From positions 1,287,001 through 1,351,000 of the forward strand of contig NZ_CP032674.1 of NCBI RefSeq assembly GCF_021730305.1: a stretch of DNA of 64,000 nt. Direction: 5' to 3'. Of this stretch, positions 57,210 to 64,000 are shown in pieces. Under the pieces are notes generated by a model, which saw only the letters and a program-made list of their open reading frames with translations, did not search any database and had not been told where the DNA came from. The position numbers and the translations under genes were made by a program. Every line of letters starts with the position of its first letter. Within the stretch, counting starts at the first letter, position 1. This DNA comes from Xanthobacter sp. YC-JY1 (GTDB lineage: Bacteria > Pseudomonadota > Alphaproteobacteria > Rhizobiales > Xanthobacteraceae).

Positions 57210-58586
57210 ATGTCGTCTCGAAATTGGAACCAGAGCACCGCCGCTCTCAAGCTCCGCCTCCAGCAGGCGCTCGCCGCCGGCCGTCCCCTCTGGACGCGGC
57301 CGTGGATCGGCCCGTCCGCCTGGACCACCGGGGAGGCGGTCAAGCAAGGCGACGTGCGCTCGAATTCCGCGACCCCGACCCAGTGGTATGTCGCGGCGAC
57401 CGGCGGCACCTGCGGCGCGACCGAGCCCACGCACACCAACGGCTCGGCGACCAGCGATGGTGCGGTGCTGTGGACCCACCTTGGCGGCCCCTCCTGGGAT
57501 ACGGCGGATGACCCGGCGAAGCCCGCCCTGACGTTGACCGGCTCGACCAGTGTCCCTGCCGGCCTGACGGCCCTCGATGTCTGGGCCAACCGCTCGCTTT
57601 TCGCCTTCAATGGCAACGCCCCCGGGCAGTATGCGACCAGCCGCGCCAACCTCAACGTGTTCCTCCCCAACGCCTCGGCCGCGGCTTCTCGCGGCGGTTT
57701 CGTGTCTTTCACGTCCGATGCGCCCAAGATCGGCTTTGAGGTGCCCAACAACACTTTCGGCATCCGCGTCTTCTGCGACGGGCGCCCGGTGACTGCCGGG
57801 CCGATCTATCCGTTCTCGGGCTCGAACTTCTGGGCGACCATCGACTGGGGCACCCGCAAGCCGCGCCTGTGGGAGATCCACTACGGCCAGGCCAACGCGG
57901 CCCTGTTCTTGCTCGCGATCACCTCGGCCGACCAGATCTGGCCGGCGCCCAGCCCGAACGGCCTGCGCGCCGGTTTCATCGGCGACAGCTACCTCGCCGG
58001 GTCGAGCTATGGTCCCTTCCTGCTCGGCAATACGCTGTCCGAGCATTTCGGCCGGCTGACCGGCATCGACGACATGTGGCGCCTGGGCACCGGGGGCACC
58101 GGGCTTCTCAATCCCGGCAGCGGCCCCTACTACACCTATCGCGAGCGGGTGCCGCAGCTTCTGGCCCTCAATCCCAACGCCATCTTCGTCCAGGGCTCCA
58201 CCAACGACGTGAGCTACTCGCAGTCGGCCCTCACGGCCGAGGCGCTGGCCTTCCTCGACGCGATCCGGGTGGGCAGCACGGCGCCGATCTTCTGGTTCGG
58301 CCCCGCGCCCCTGTCGGGCAACTATGCCAGCATCCAGACCGTGGACACGGCGATCTCCGCTGCTGTCGCGGCGCGGCCGAACAGCAACATCATCTACAAG
58401 TCCATGCTCACCGCCGTTCCGCCGTGGCTGACCGGCTCGCACAACAACGCGAGCTACAGCTGGACCTCCAACATCAGCCAGTTCATCGGCGGCGACAACG
58501 TTCACCCCGTCGACAAGGGGACCATGTACCTCGCCGGTCGCATGGCCTCGGCCTACGCCAACGACATGCTGCCGCTGGTCGCCTGA
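57210..58586 (+). CDS. SGNH-hydrolase fibre protein
   Basis: 458 residues. The N-terminal 240 are Thr/Ser/Asn-rich beta structure, of the fibre or receptor-binding type. From about 250 an SGNH/GDSL esterase domain follows: GFIGDSYLAGSS (nucleophile Ser near 259), GTGGTG, the QGSTNDVS Asn block (about 326-333) and DNVHPVDKG with the Asp-x-x-His pair (about 429-433). Such domains remove O-acetyl groups from capsule or O-antigen. Its composition, richer in Asn, Thr and Tyr and slightly lower in GC than its neighbours, suggests separate acquisition. GGGAG lies six bases upstream of the ATG. Confidence 0.8.
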   Translation: MSSRNWNQSTAALKLRLQQALAAGRPLWTRPWIGPSAWTTGEAVKQGDVRSNSATPTQWYVAATGGTCGATEPTHTNGSATSDGAVLWTHLGGPSWDTADDPAKPALTLTGSTSVPAGLTALDVWANRSLFAFNGNAPGQYATSRANLNVFLPNASAAASRGGFVSFTSDAPKIGFEVPNNTFGIRVFCDGRPVTAGPIYPFSGSNFWATIDWGTRKPRLWEIHYGQANAALFLLAITSADQIWPAPSPNGLRAGFIGDSYLAGSSYGPFLLGNTLSEHFGRLTGIDDMWRLGTGGTGLLNPGSGPYYTYRERVPQLLALNPNAIFVQGSTNDVSYSQSALTAEALAFLDAIRVGSTAPIFWFGPAPLSGNYASIQTVDTAISAAVAARPNSNIIYKSMLTAVPPWLTGSHNNASYSWTSNISQFIGGDNVHPVDKGTMYLAGRMASAYANDMLPLVA

Positions 58587-58601
58587 GGCCGGTTATCGAA
58601 G

Positions 58602-58633
58602 AAGCGGGGGCGCTCCGGCGCCCCCGCTTTTTT
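58602..58633 (+). terminator. Strong intrinsic terminator after the fibre gene
   Basis: Perfect 12-base arms (AAGCGGGGGCGC and its complement) round a TCCG loop, followed directly by a T-run. Best intrinsic terminator in the window; it separates structural genes from the lysis genes. Confidence 0.9.
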
Positions 58634-58672
58634 CCGTTTTCTGTCGAGAGCTTCTTTCAGGAGAGCCTTGCC

Positions 58673-59521
58673 ATGGCTGCCGAAAGCTTCGCGCCGGCGC
58701 TCGCCGCCGTGCTCCGCCACGAGGGCGGCTATTCCAACCATCCCGACGATCCCGGCGGCCCGACCATGAAGGGCATCATCCAGCGCGTGTACGACGCCTG
58801 GCGCCGCTCCAAGGGGCTTCCCGAGCGCCCGGTCCGCGAGATCGAGGACACCGAGCTGAAGGAGATCTACCGCCGCCAGTATTGGGACGCCGTGCGGGCC
58901 GACGAGCTGCCCGCCGGCATCGACTATGTGGTGTTCGACGGCGCGGTGAATTCCGGCCCCGCCCAATCCGCCAAATGGCTCCAGCGCGCGCTTTCCCTCT
59001 CTGCCGACGGGCAGGTGGGGGAGGTGACGCTCGCTGCCGCCCGCGCCGCCGCCGAGCATGCGCCGGGGCGCCTCGTGGACGACATCTGCGACCGTCGCCT
59101 CGCCATGCTCCAGGCGCTGCGCACCTGGCCGGTGTTCGGCAAGGGCTGGGGCCGGCGCGTCGCCGACGTGCGCAAGCTCGGCAAATCGTGGGCGACCGGG
59201 GGGCGCACCTCCTCCGTCGCCGTGCCCGCCAAGGACGGGGAGGGGGCCAAGGGCACCCTCGCCAGCGCCCGGCCGGCGCCGCGGCCCGAGGCGGGGGCGG
59301 GCGCCGTGGCGGGCGGCATCGTCGCCTCCACCGTGGCCGAGGCGGCGCGGCAGATCGAGCCCCATGCCACCGGCTCGCCTTTGCTGGCCAATGTGTTCGC
59401 CGCGCTCACCCTCCTCGGTCTCGCCGCCACCCTCGCCGGCCTCGCCTTCGTCTGGTGGAGCGCCCACGCCGGGGCGAAGCGGGCCGAGGTGCTGGACCTC
59501 GGAACCGGGGCGAAGCCGTGA
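58673..59521 (+). CDS. GH108-family endolysin with C-terminal membrane helix
   Basis: 282 residues: an N-terminal GH108 muramidase domain (catalytic Glu17 in HEGGYSNHPDDPGGPTMKG; VFDGAVNSGPAQSAKWLQRAL), a peptidoglycan-binding-like region to about 180, an Ala/Pro linker, and a C-terminal hydrophobic helix (about 240-265). Soluble GH108 endolysins lack such a helix, so this one may be membrane-tethered, or partly replace a holin. AGGAG nine bases before the ATG. Overlaps the next gene by GTGA. Confidence 0.88.
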   Translation: MAAESFAPALAAVLRHEGGYSNHPDDPGGPTMKGIIQRVYDAWRRSKGLPERPVREIEDTELKEIYRRQYWDAVRADELPAGIDYVVFDGAVNSGPAQSAKWLQRALSLSADGQVGEVTLAAARAAAEHAPGRLVDDICDRRLAMLQALRTWPVFGKGWGRRVADVRKLGKSWATGGRTSSVAVPAKDGEGAKGTLASARPAPRPEAGAGAVAGGIVASTVAEAARQIEPHATGSPLLANVFAALTLLGLAATLAGLAFVWWSAHAGAKRAEVLDLGTGAKP

Positions 59522-59838
59522 GCGGCGCCCTCGACGCGGTGGCCGGCATCCTCGGCTATGGCGTGCCCTGGTGGGCCTGGGGCCTCCCCGGTGCCCTCGC
59601 CGTGGCGGTGCTGCTGCGCCTGTTCGGGGTGCGGGCGGCGGGGATCGCCGCCGCCGTCCTCGCTCTCGTGCTCGTCACGCGGCGCGCCGCCCAGCGCGGC
59701 TATCAGCGCGCCCTGAAGGAAGGAGAACGCGATGTCTCGGAAAGCCTTTCTGCCGCGCGGTCTGCGCGGGATGCTGCCGCTCGCCGCGACGGCGATGCTC
59801 GCAGGCTGCGCGACGACGACGGGTTCCGGCGCGACTAG
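59518..59838 (+). CDS. Putative i-spanin (Rz-like) membrane protein
   Basis: 106 residues: two adjoining hydrophobic stretches (about 18-35 and 40-53) then a charged helical tail (YQRALKEGERDVSESLSAARSARDAAARR). The last 107 bases overlap a lipoprotein gene in another frame, exactly the Rz/Rz1 plan. A holin is the alternative reading because of the two hydrophobic stretches. Starts with GTG overlapping the endolysin stop. Confidence 0.55.
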   Translation: MSGALDAVAGILGYGVPWWAWGLPGALAVAVLLRLFGVRAAGIAAAVLALVLVTRRAAQRGYQRALKEGERDVSESLSAARSARDAAARRDGDARRLRDDDGFRRD

Positions 59839-59953
59839 GGTCTATTGCGGCGCCGCCGCGCCCATCCGCTGGTCGCTCTCCGACACCGACGAGACCATCC
59901 GCCAGGCCAAGGCCGCCAATGCGGTGGGGCGGCGGCTGTGCGGCTGGAGGTGA
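59732..59953 (+). CDS. Putative o-spanin (Rz1-like) lipoprotein
   Basis: 73 residues with a lipoprotein signal peptide: lipobox LAGC, lipidated Cys26. The mature chain has a conserved-looking RVYCGAAAPIRWSLSDTDET with a second Cys near the end (RRLCGW). Starts inside the preceding membrane-protein gene, out of frame, with GGAG seven bases upstream. Overlap, size and lipobox fit the outer-membrane half of a spanin pair that fuses inner and outer membranes at lysis. Confidence 0.7.
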   Translation: MSRKAFLPRGLRGMLPLAATAMLAGCATTTGSGATRVYCGAAAPIRWSLSDTDETIRQAKAANAVGRRLCGWR

Positions 59954-60158
59954 GGGGCGCGCCCGAGCGGCAAGGGTGAGCCTCCGTCAAAAAGTCCGCG
60001 CGGAGCTTGAGCGTGGCCCACTCGGCCCGGTCGAACAGACCGAGGCCGATGGCCCAAGTCCGGCCTGCGGCGCCCCGTCATCGCTGACAGGCGCGCAAGG
60101 CTCTGTCATTCTTTGTCTCTCTCGCTTAAGGAGGTTGTGGCGAAGGCGGAGGGGCACC

Positions 60159-60830
60159 GTGCGCTTGTTGGTGATCGAGGACGATCCCGAGCTGAACCGA
60201 CAGCTCGTCGAGGCGCTCGGCGATGCCGGCTATGCCGTGGATCGCGCCTATGACGGCGTGGAGGGGCAGTTCCTCGGCGAGACCGAGCCCTACGACGCCA
60301 TCGTGCTCGATATCGGCCTGCCCAAGCTCGACGGCATCTCCGTGCTGGAGAGCTGGCGGCGGGCGGGCAAGACCACCCCCGTCCTCATCCTCACCGCCCG
60401 CGACCGCTGGAGCGACAAGGTGCAGGGCTTCGATGCCGGCGCCGACGACTATGTGGCCAAGCCCTTCCACATGGAGGAGGTGCTGGCCCGCCTGCGCGCT
60501 TTGCTGCGCCGGGCCACTGGCCACGCCTCCAGCGAAATGTCCTGCGGTCCGGTACGGCTCGACACCCGCTCCGGCCGCGTCACGGTGGACGGCAATCCGG
60601 TCAAGCTTACGTCGCACGAATATCGCCTGCTCTCCTACCTCATGCACCATGCGGGGCGGGTGGTGTCGCGCGGGGAGCTGGTGGAGCACCTCTACGACCA
60701 GGATTTCGACCGCGATTCCAACACCATCGAGGTGTTCGTCGGCCGCCTGCGCAAGAAGCTCGACTGCGACGTGATCCAGACCGTGCGCGGTCTCGGCTAT
60801 CTGCTCGCGGCCCCCGAGGAGCCGCGCTGA
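60159..60830 (+). CDS. OmpR-family response regulator (FeuP-like)
   Basis: 223 residues: a receiver domain (phosphoacceptor Asp51 in IVLDIGLPKLDG, then LTARDRWSDKVQGFDAGADDY-AKPF) and a winged-helix DNA-binding domain (VKLTSHEYRLLSYLMHHAG, YDQDFDRDSNTIEVFVGRLRKKL). GTG start with GGAGG six bases upstream. A second, perfect AAGGAGGT lies about 25 bases further up but leads only to out-of-frame starts. Forms a pair with the next gene; FeuP/FeuQ in Rhizobiales controls envelope and osmotic genes. Confidence 0.9.
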   Translation: MRLLVIEDDPELNRQLVEALGDAGYAVDRAYDGVEGQFLGETEPYDAIVLDIGLPKLDGISVLESWRRAGKTTPVLILTARDRWSDKVQGFDAGADDYVAKPFHMEEVLARLRALLRRATGHASSEMSCGPVRLDTRSGRVTVDGNPVKLTSHEYRLLSYLMHHAGRVVSRGELVEHLYDQDFDRDSNTIEVFVGRLRKKLDCDVIQTVRGLGYLLAAPEEPR

Positions 60831-60863
60831 GATGGCGGCGTCCTGACATGCCGGCCGCCTGAC

Positions 60864-62288
60864 ATGGCCATGGATGCTGCGCGCCGCCCGCCGGAATACA
60901 CGCCGGGCTCCCTCGCCTTCCGCCTCGTGCTCTCCGCCATGGCCATCACGGTGGTGGTGCTGCTGGTGGTGGGCTTCGTGCTCGCCTCCCTCTACCGCAG
61001 CTCCGCCGAGCGGGCGTTCGACCGGCAGCTCGACATCTATCTGAAGATCATCGTCGCGGATGTCGCCAATGCGTCCGAGCGGCTGCCCGAGCCGGCGGCG
61101 CTGGCCGACCCGCTGTTCGCCTTTCCCAATTCCGGCTGGTACTGGCAGATCGCGCTCAAGTCCGGTGGGCAGCTTGAGCGGCGCACGTCCCGCTCGCTGG
61201 TGGGCGCGAGCCTGCCGCTGCTCGCCGAGCAGGGCATCCGCGGCCGCCCCGGCCTCATGCGGCAGGGCTATGCCACCGGGCCGGGCGGTGTCGCCCTGCG
61301 CATCGTCGAGCGCGACGTGGATCTCGGGGCGGATGCCCGCTACGTGGTCTCGGTGGCGGCGGTGGCATCCGATCTTGAAGCGGAGATCTCCGCCTTCAAC
61401 TTCTCGCTCGCTGCAACGCTCGTGGTGCTGGCCTGCGCCTTCCTGCTGGTGGTCATCGTGCAGGTGCGGTTCGGGCTGAAGCCGCTGACGCGCATTTCCG
61501 AGGCGCTGTCGGACGTGCGCTCCGGCAAGGCCGAGCGGCTGGAGGGCACCTATCCCATCGAGATCGTGCCGCTGGTGCGCGAGGTGAATGCCCTCATCGA
61601 CGCCAACCACGAGATCGTGGAGCGCGCCCGCACCCACGTGGGCAACCTCGCCCACGCCCTCAAGACCCCCCTTTCCGTGCTGATGAACGAGGCCGGCACC
61701 CGCGACGACCCGCTCGCCGTGCGCGTGCGCGACCAGGCCGGCGTGATGCGGGACCAGGTGGCCCACCATCTGGAGCGCGCCCGCATGGCGGCACGCATCT
61801 CCGTGGTGGCGAGCGTGTGCGAGGTGACGCCGGTCATCACCTCCCTCGCCCGCACCATGGAGAAGATCCACCGCACCAAGGATCTCGCCATCGACGTGCG
61901 CATCCCGGAGGACGTGCATTTCCGCGGCGAGCAGCAGGATCTCGAGGAGATGTTCGGCAATCTCATCGACAATGCCTGCAAATGGGCCTCCTCCCGCGTG
62001 GAGGTGGAGGTGCTGGTGGAGCGGCCACGCTCCCCCGGCGACCGGGTCTATTTCCACGTCAGCATCGATGATGACGGCCCCGGCCTGGATCCCGCCCGGC
62101 GGGTGGATGTGGGCCGGCGCGGGCGGCGGCTGGACGAATCCAAGCCCGGCTCCGGCCTCGGCCTGTCCATCGTCCACGAGCTGGCCCTGCTCTATGGCGG
62201 GCGATTCGAGCTAAGCTCGGCTCCCATCGGCGGCCTTCGGACCGAACTCGTGCTGCCCGCCGCCGCCGCGCCGCCTCCGCCCACCTGA
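60864..62288 (+). CDS. Sensor histidine kinase (FeuQ-like)
   Basis: 474 residues: a helix at about 18-45, a periplasmic domain (about 46-175), a second helix (about 180-205), HAMP, then a HisKA domain with His264 in NLAHALKTPLSVLMNE and an HATPase domain (EMFGNLIDNACKW; DDDGPGLD; GSGLGLSIVHELA). All catalytic boxes are present. It follows the response regulator by about 30 bases and is the likely partner. Confidence 0.92.
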   Translation: MAMDAARRPPEYTPGSLAFRLVLSAMAITVVVLLVVGFVLASLYRSSAERAFDRQLDIYLKIIVADVANASERLPEPAALADPLFAFPNSGWYWQIALKSGGQLERRTSRSLVGASLPLLAEQGIRGRPGLMRQGYATGPGGVALRIVERDVDLGADARYVVSVAAVASDLEAEISAFNFSLAATLVVLACAFLLVVIVQVRFGLKPLTRISEALSDVRSGKAERLEGTYPIEIVPLVREVNALIDANHEIVERARTHVGNLAHALKTPLSVLMNEAGTRDDPLAVRVRDQAGVMRDQVAHHLERARMAARISVVASVCEVTPVITSLARTMEKIHRTKDLAIDVRIPEDVHFRGEQQDLEEMFGNLIDNACKWASSRVEVEVLVERPRSPGDRVYFHVSIDDDGPGLDPARRVDVGRRGRRLDESKPGSGLGLSIVHELALLYGGRFELSSAPIGGLRTELVLPAAAAPPPPT

Positions 62289-62498
62289 CGTTTCCGGAGG
62301 ATGCGGGTCGGGGGTGACACCGTGGCGCCACAGGCTGCGGCAAACCGTCTTCACAGTGAGGCTTGCGGCGCCTAAGAGAGGCCGTCAGCCTCTGTGTCGC
62401 CCCAATCGGTGATCCGATTTGCTGGCTCGATCGTTGATGACGTGCGCAGGCGCTCTGTCCGCGCCCGTCATGTCCGCCGTTCTGTCTGAGGCCTGTTC

Positions 62499-62936
62499 AT
62501 GTTCGTCCGCGTGTTCCGCGTTGCTCCCGCGTCCGCAGCGGTCCTCGCCCTTGCGCTCGGCGGTTGCGCGACCGACACGACCGGCAACAAGGCCACGGCC
62601 GCGCTTGCGGCCCTGCCCACGGCGCCGGTGATGTCGGGCACGGTCTCCGGCGGTCTCATCAGCGGCGGCATCGGCAACGGGCTCGACGATGCCGACCGGC
62701 AGCGTGCCTATGACGCCGAGATTTCCGCGCTGGAGACGGGTGGCCCCGGCTATCCCATCGGCTGGAAGGGCGACGGCACTGCGCGCGGCACCGTCATCGC
62801 CGGACCGCCCTACAATCGCGCCGGCTACCAGAGCTGCCGCGACTATTCCCACACCATCTATATCGACAATCGCCCCCAGATCGCCCGCGGCGCCGCCTGC
62901 CGCACCGCCGAGGGCCGCTGGCAGCCGGTGAGCTGA
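62499..62936 (+). CDS. Surface-antigen-like lipoprotein
   Basis: 145 residues with a lipoprotein signal (ALALGGC, Cys23), a Gly-rich hydrophobic stretch (SGTVSGGLISGGIGNGLDDADRQRAYDAE) and a C-terminal CRDYSHTIYIDNRPQIARGAAC-type domain. This is the plan of the RT0821/Lpp0805-like 17-kDa surface antigen family. GAGG seven bases upstream. The gap from the kinase gene (about 210 bases) shows no clear site. Confidence 0.78.
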   Translation: MFVRVFRVAPASAAVLALALGGCATDTTGNKATAALAALPTAPVMSGTVSGGLISGGIGNGLDDADRQRAYDAEISALETGGPGYPIGWKGDGTARGTVIAGPPYNRAGYQSCRDYSHTIYIDNRPQIARGAACRTAEGRWQPVS

Positions 62937-63065
62937 TCCTGGCGCCTGCGGGGCCCTCCGCCTGAGGCGGATGGGGCACGAAGCGGGGACGTGACTTCGA
63001 AACGTCGTGATCTGGGCAAGGCACGCGAGGCGGCCTGAGGCGCGTCGCGTTCGGTCCGGCGGACC

Positions 63066-63905
63066 TCAGTAGGACATGAACAGGGGGACCTTGCAGTCCT
63101 CCAGCAGCGACTCGGTGACCCCACCCAGCACCCATTCGCGGATGCGCGAGTGGTTGAAGGCGCCCATGACGATGAGATCGGCGCCGATCAGCCCCGCCTG
63201 CTCGCGCAGGGTCTCGGCGACGCCGTCCCGGCCCACCACCAGGTTCTTCACGTCCACATGGACGCCGTGGCGGGCGAGATGGGGCGCCAGCTCGGCGCCG
63301 GGCACTTCGTGCGCCAGTTCCTTCTCCGAGCCGATGGCGAGCACCTCCACCGCCGAAGCGGACTTCAGGATGCCCATGGCGTCGTTGACGGCCCGGGTCG
63401 CCCGTACGCTCGCGTCCCAGGCGATGAGAACGCGGTCGTGCTTGAAGGTGTCCACCCCCGGCGGCACCACGATCACCGGCCGGCCGCTCTCGAACAGCAG
63501 CGCCTCGATGAGCCCGCGGTCGGCATTGACGGTCGCGACCTCCGCGTCCAGCACCGAGATGTCGTGCACCCGCGCCTGGGCGACGAACAGCTCCACCAGC
63601 TGCCCATAGGCGAGCTGCGGCGTCTCCACCGAGGCGGCGACACCGGCGGCGGCGGCATCGCCCCGCGCCCGCTCCGCCACGTCCTGAGCGAGCTGCTTCA
63701 GACGGCGGTTGTGGGCGGCGACGAGGCCGGTGGCGATATTGCTGACGAAGGTGTTTCCCATCACCACCTTCAGCGAAGCCGCCTGGATGGTCGCGTGGGC
63801 GCCCGATTGCTGGGCCAGCGACAGGCCGTAGGCCAGCGCCGAGGACGGCTCGTCCACACCCTCTTCGGTCATGCCGATGAGTACGCTTTTTATGTTCTGC
63901 ACCAT
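63066..63905 (-). CDS. Two-domain universal stress protein
   Basis: 279 residues with two UspA-like halves. The C-terminal half carries the ATP-binding-type motif VMGAFNHSRIREWVLGGVTESLL, and the N-terminal half is more divergent. GGAGG nine bases before the ATG. UspA proteins protect against stress by unknown means and often bind ATP. The 95 bases to the window edge presumably hold the promoter. Confidence 0.9.
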   Translation of the reverse strand: MVQNIKSVLIGMTEEGVDEPSSALAYGLSLAQQSGAHATIQAASLKVVMGNTFVSNIATGLVAAHNRRLKQLAQDVAERARGDAAAAGVAASVETPQLAYGQLVELFVAQARVHDISVLDAEVATVNADRGLIEALLFESGRPVIVVPPGVDTFKHDRVLIAWDASVRATRAVNDAMGILKSASAVEVLAIGSEKELAHEVPGAELAPHLARHGVHVDVKNLVVGRDGVAETLREQAGLIGADLIVMGAFNHSRIREWVLGGVTESLLEDCKVPLFMSY

Positions 63906-64000
63906 TTGGCGTTTCCTCCTGACACAAGATCAAGGTACCTGAAGGCTTCAGCTTGTCGTTGCGTCATGTCAAGGCTCGTGGTTGCCGACTGCCGGTTGCC

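Larger units (their letters stand above)
34633..59953 (+). mobile_element. Gene transfer agent-like structural and lysis cluster
   Basis: Contiguous plus-strand head-neck-tail-baseplate-fibre-lysis genes in the order known from the Rhodobacter capsulatus GTA (g1 to g15) and its rhizobial relatives, followed by spike and lysis genes. There is no integrase, repressor, replication gene or attachment repeat, and base composition matches the host, which favours a resident GTA over a recent prophage. Interruptions: 36.5-37.5 kb, 41.6-44.2 kb and 48.0-49.6 kb hold non-phage genes, mostly on the minus strand. Whether particles are made is not knowable from sequence; one chaperone gene carries a frameshift. 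Confidence 0.85.

Noticed and set aside
34340-59953. An intact prophage
   Set aside because: No integrase, excisionase, repressor, replication genes or flanking direct repeats seen; gene order is that of a GTA.

Overview
The window is a high-GC chromosomal segment, roughly two-thirds G+C, from an alphaproteobacterium of the order Rhizobiales. The gene content fits a Xanthobacter/Azorhizobium-like member of the Xanthobacteraceae, but that assignment is inference. The order acpP-fabF-mltG-yicC-gmk, the polyphosphate pair ppk/ppx beside hdaA, the FeuP/FeuQ-like pair and a near-complete gene transfer agent (GTA) cluster all point to Rhizobiales.

From 1 to 34 kb the content is mostly housekeeping. 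In order it holds: the end of a benE-type transporter gene; panB translationally coupled to a class D beta-lactamase; an NnrU-like membrane protein; an L,D-transpeptidase; guaB; a two-helix ion channel with an odd pore; a lone sulfotransferase. A long minus-strand series follows (murA, CDP-alcohol phosphatidyltransferase, AI-2E transporter, hdaA, ppk, ppx), then the plus-strand acpP-fabF-mltG-yicC-gmk run. After these come rnd, a GGDEF/EAL protein, aspS (with an atypical internal insertion), a DUF2059 protein, a large exported protein of unknown function, a maeB-type malic enzyme, a secreted chorismate-lyase-like protein and two tandem diguanylate cyclases.

From 34.36 to 59.95 kb lies a GTA/phage-like structural cluster behind a recognisable sigma-70-type promoter. 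It encodes small and large terminase, portal, prohead protease, capsid, neck and tail-completion proteins, tail tube, tail chaperones, tape measure, the four baseplate proteins (g12 to g15 type), a DUF2793 protein and spike base, an SGNH-hydrolase fibre, a strong intrinsic terminator, and then a lysis module (GH108 endolysin plus overlapping spanin-like pair). No integrase, repressor or replication gene is visible, as expected for a domesticated GTA rather than a prophage. The cluster is unusual in three ways. (1) Non-structural genes, nearly all on the opposite strand, sit at three junctions: terL/portal, capsid/head-tail adaptor, and tape measure/g12. They encode a small exported protein, an HPP membrane protein, an AraC-GyrI regulator, a lytic transglycosylase, a secreted trypsin-like protease, a porin-N-terminus-like protein and a histone H1-like protein. 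(2) Two families of palindromic repeats are scattered only in its gaps. (3) A tail assembly chaperone gene has slipped frame and now reads into the tape-measure gene.

From 60 to 64 kb are a FeuP/FeuQ-like two-component pair, a surface-antigen-like lipoprotein and a two-domain universal stress protein. No tRNA, rRNA, CRISPR array or insertion sequence was recognised.
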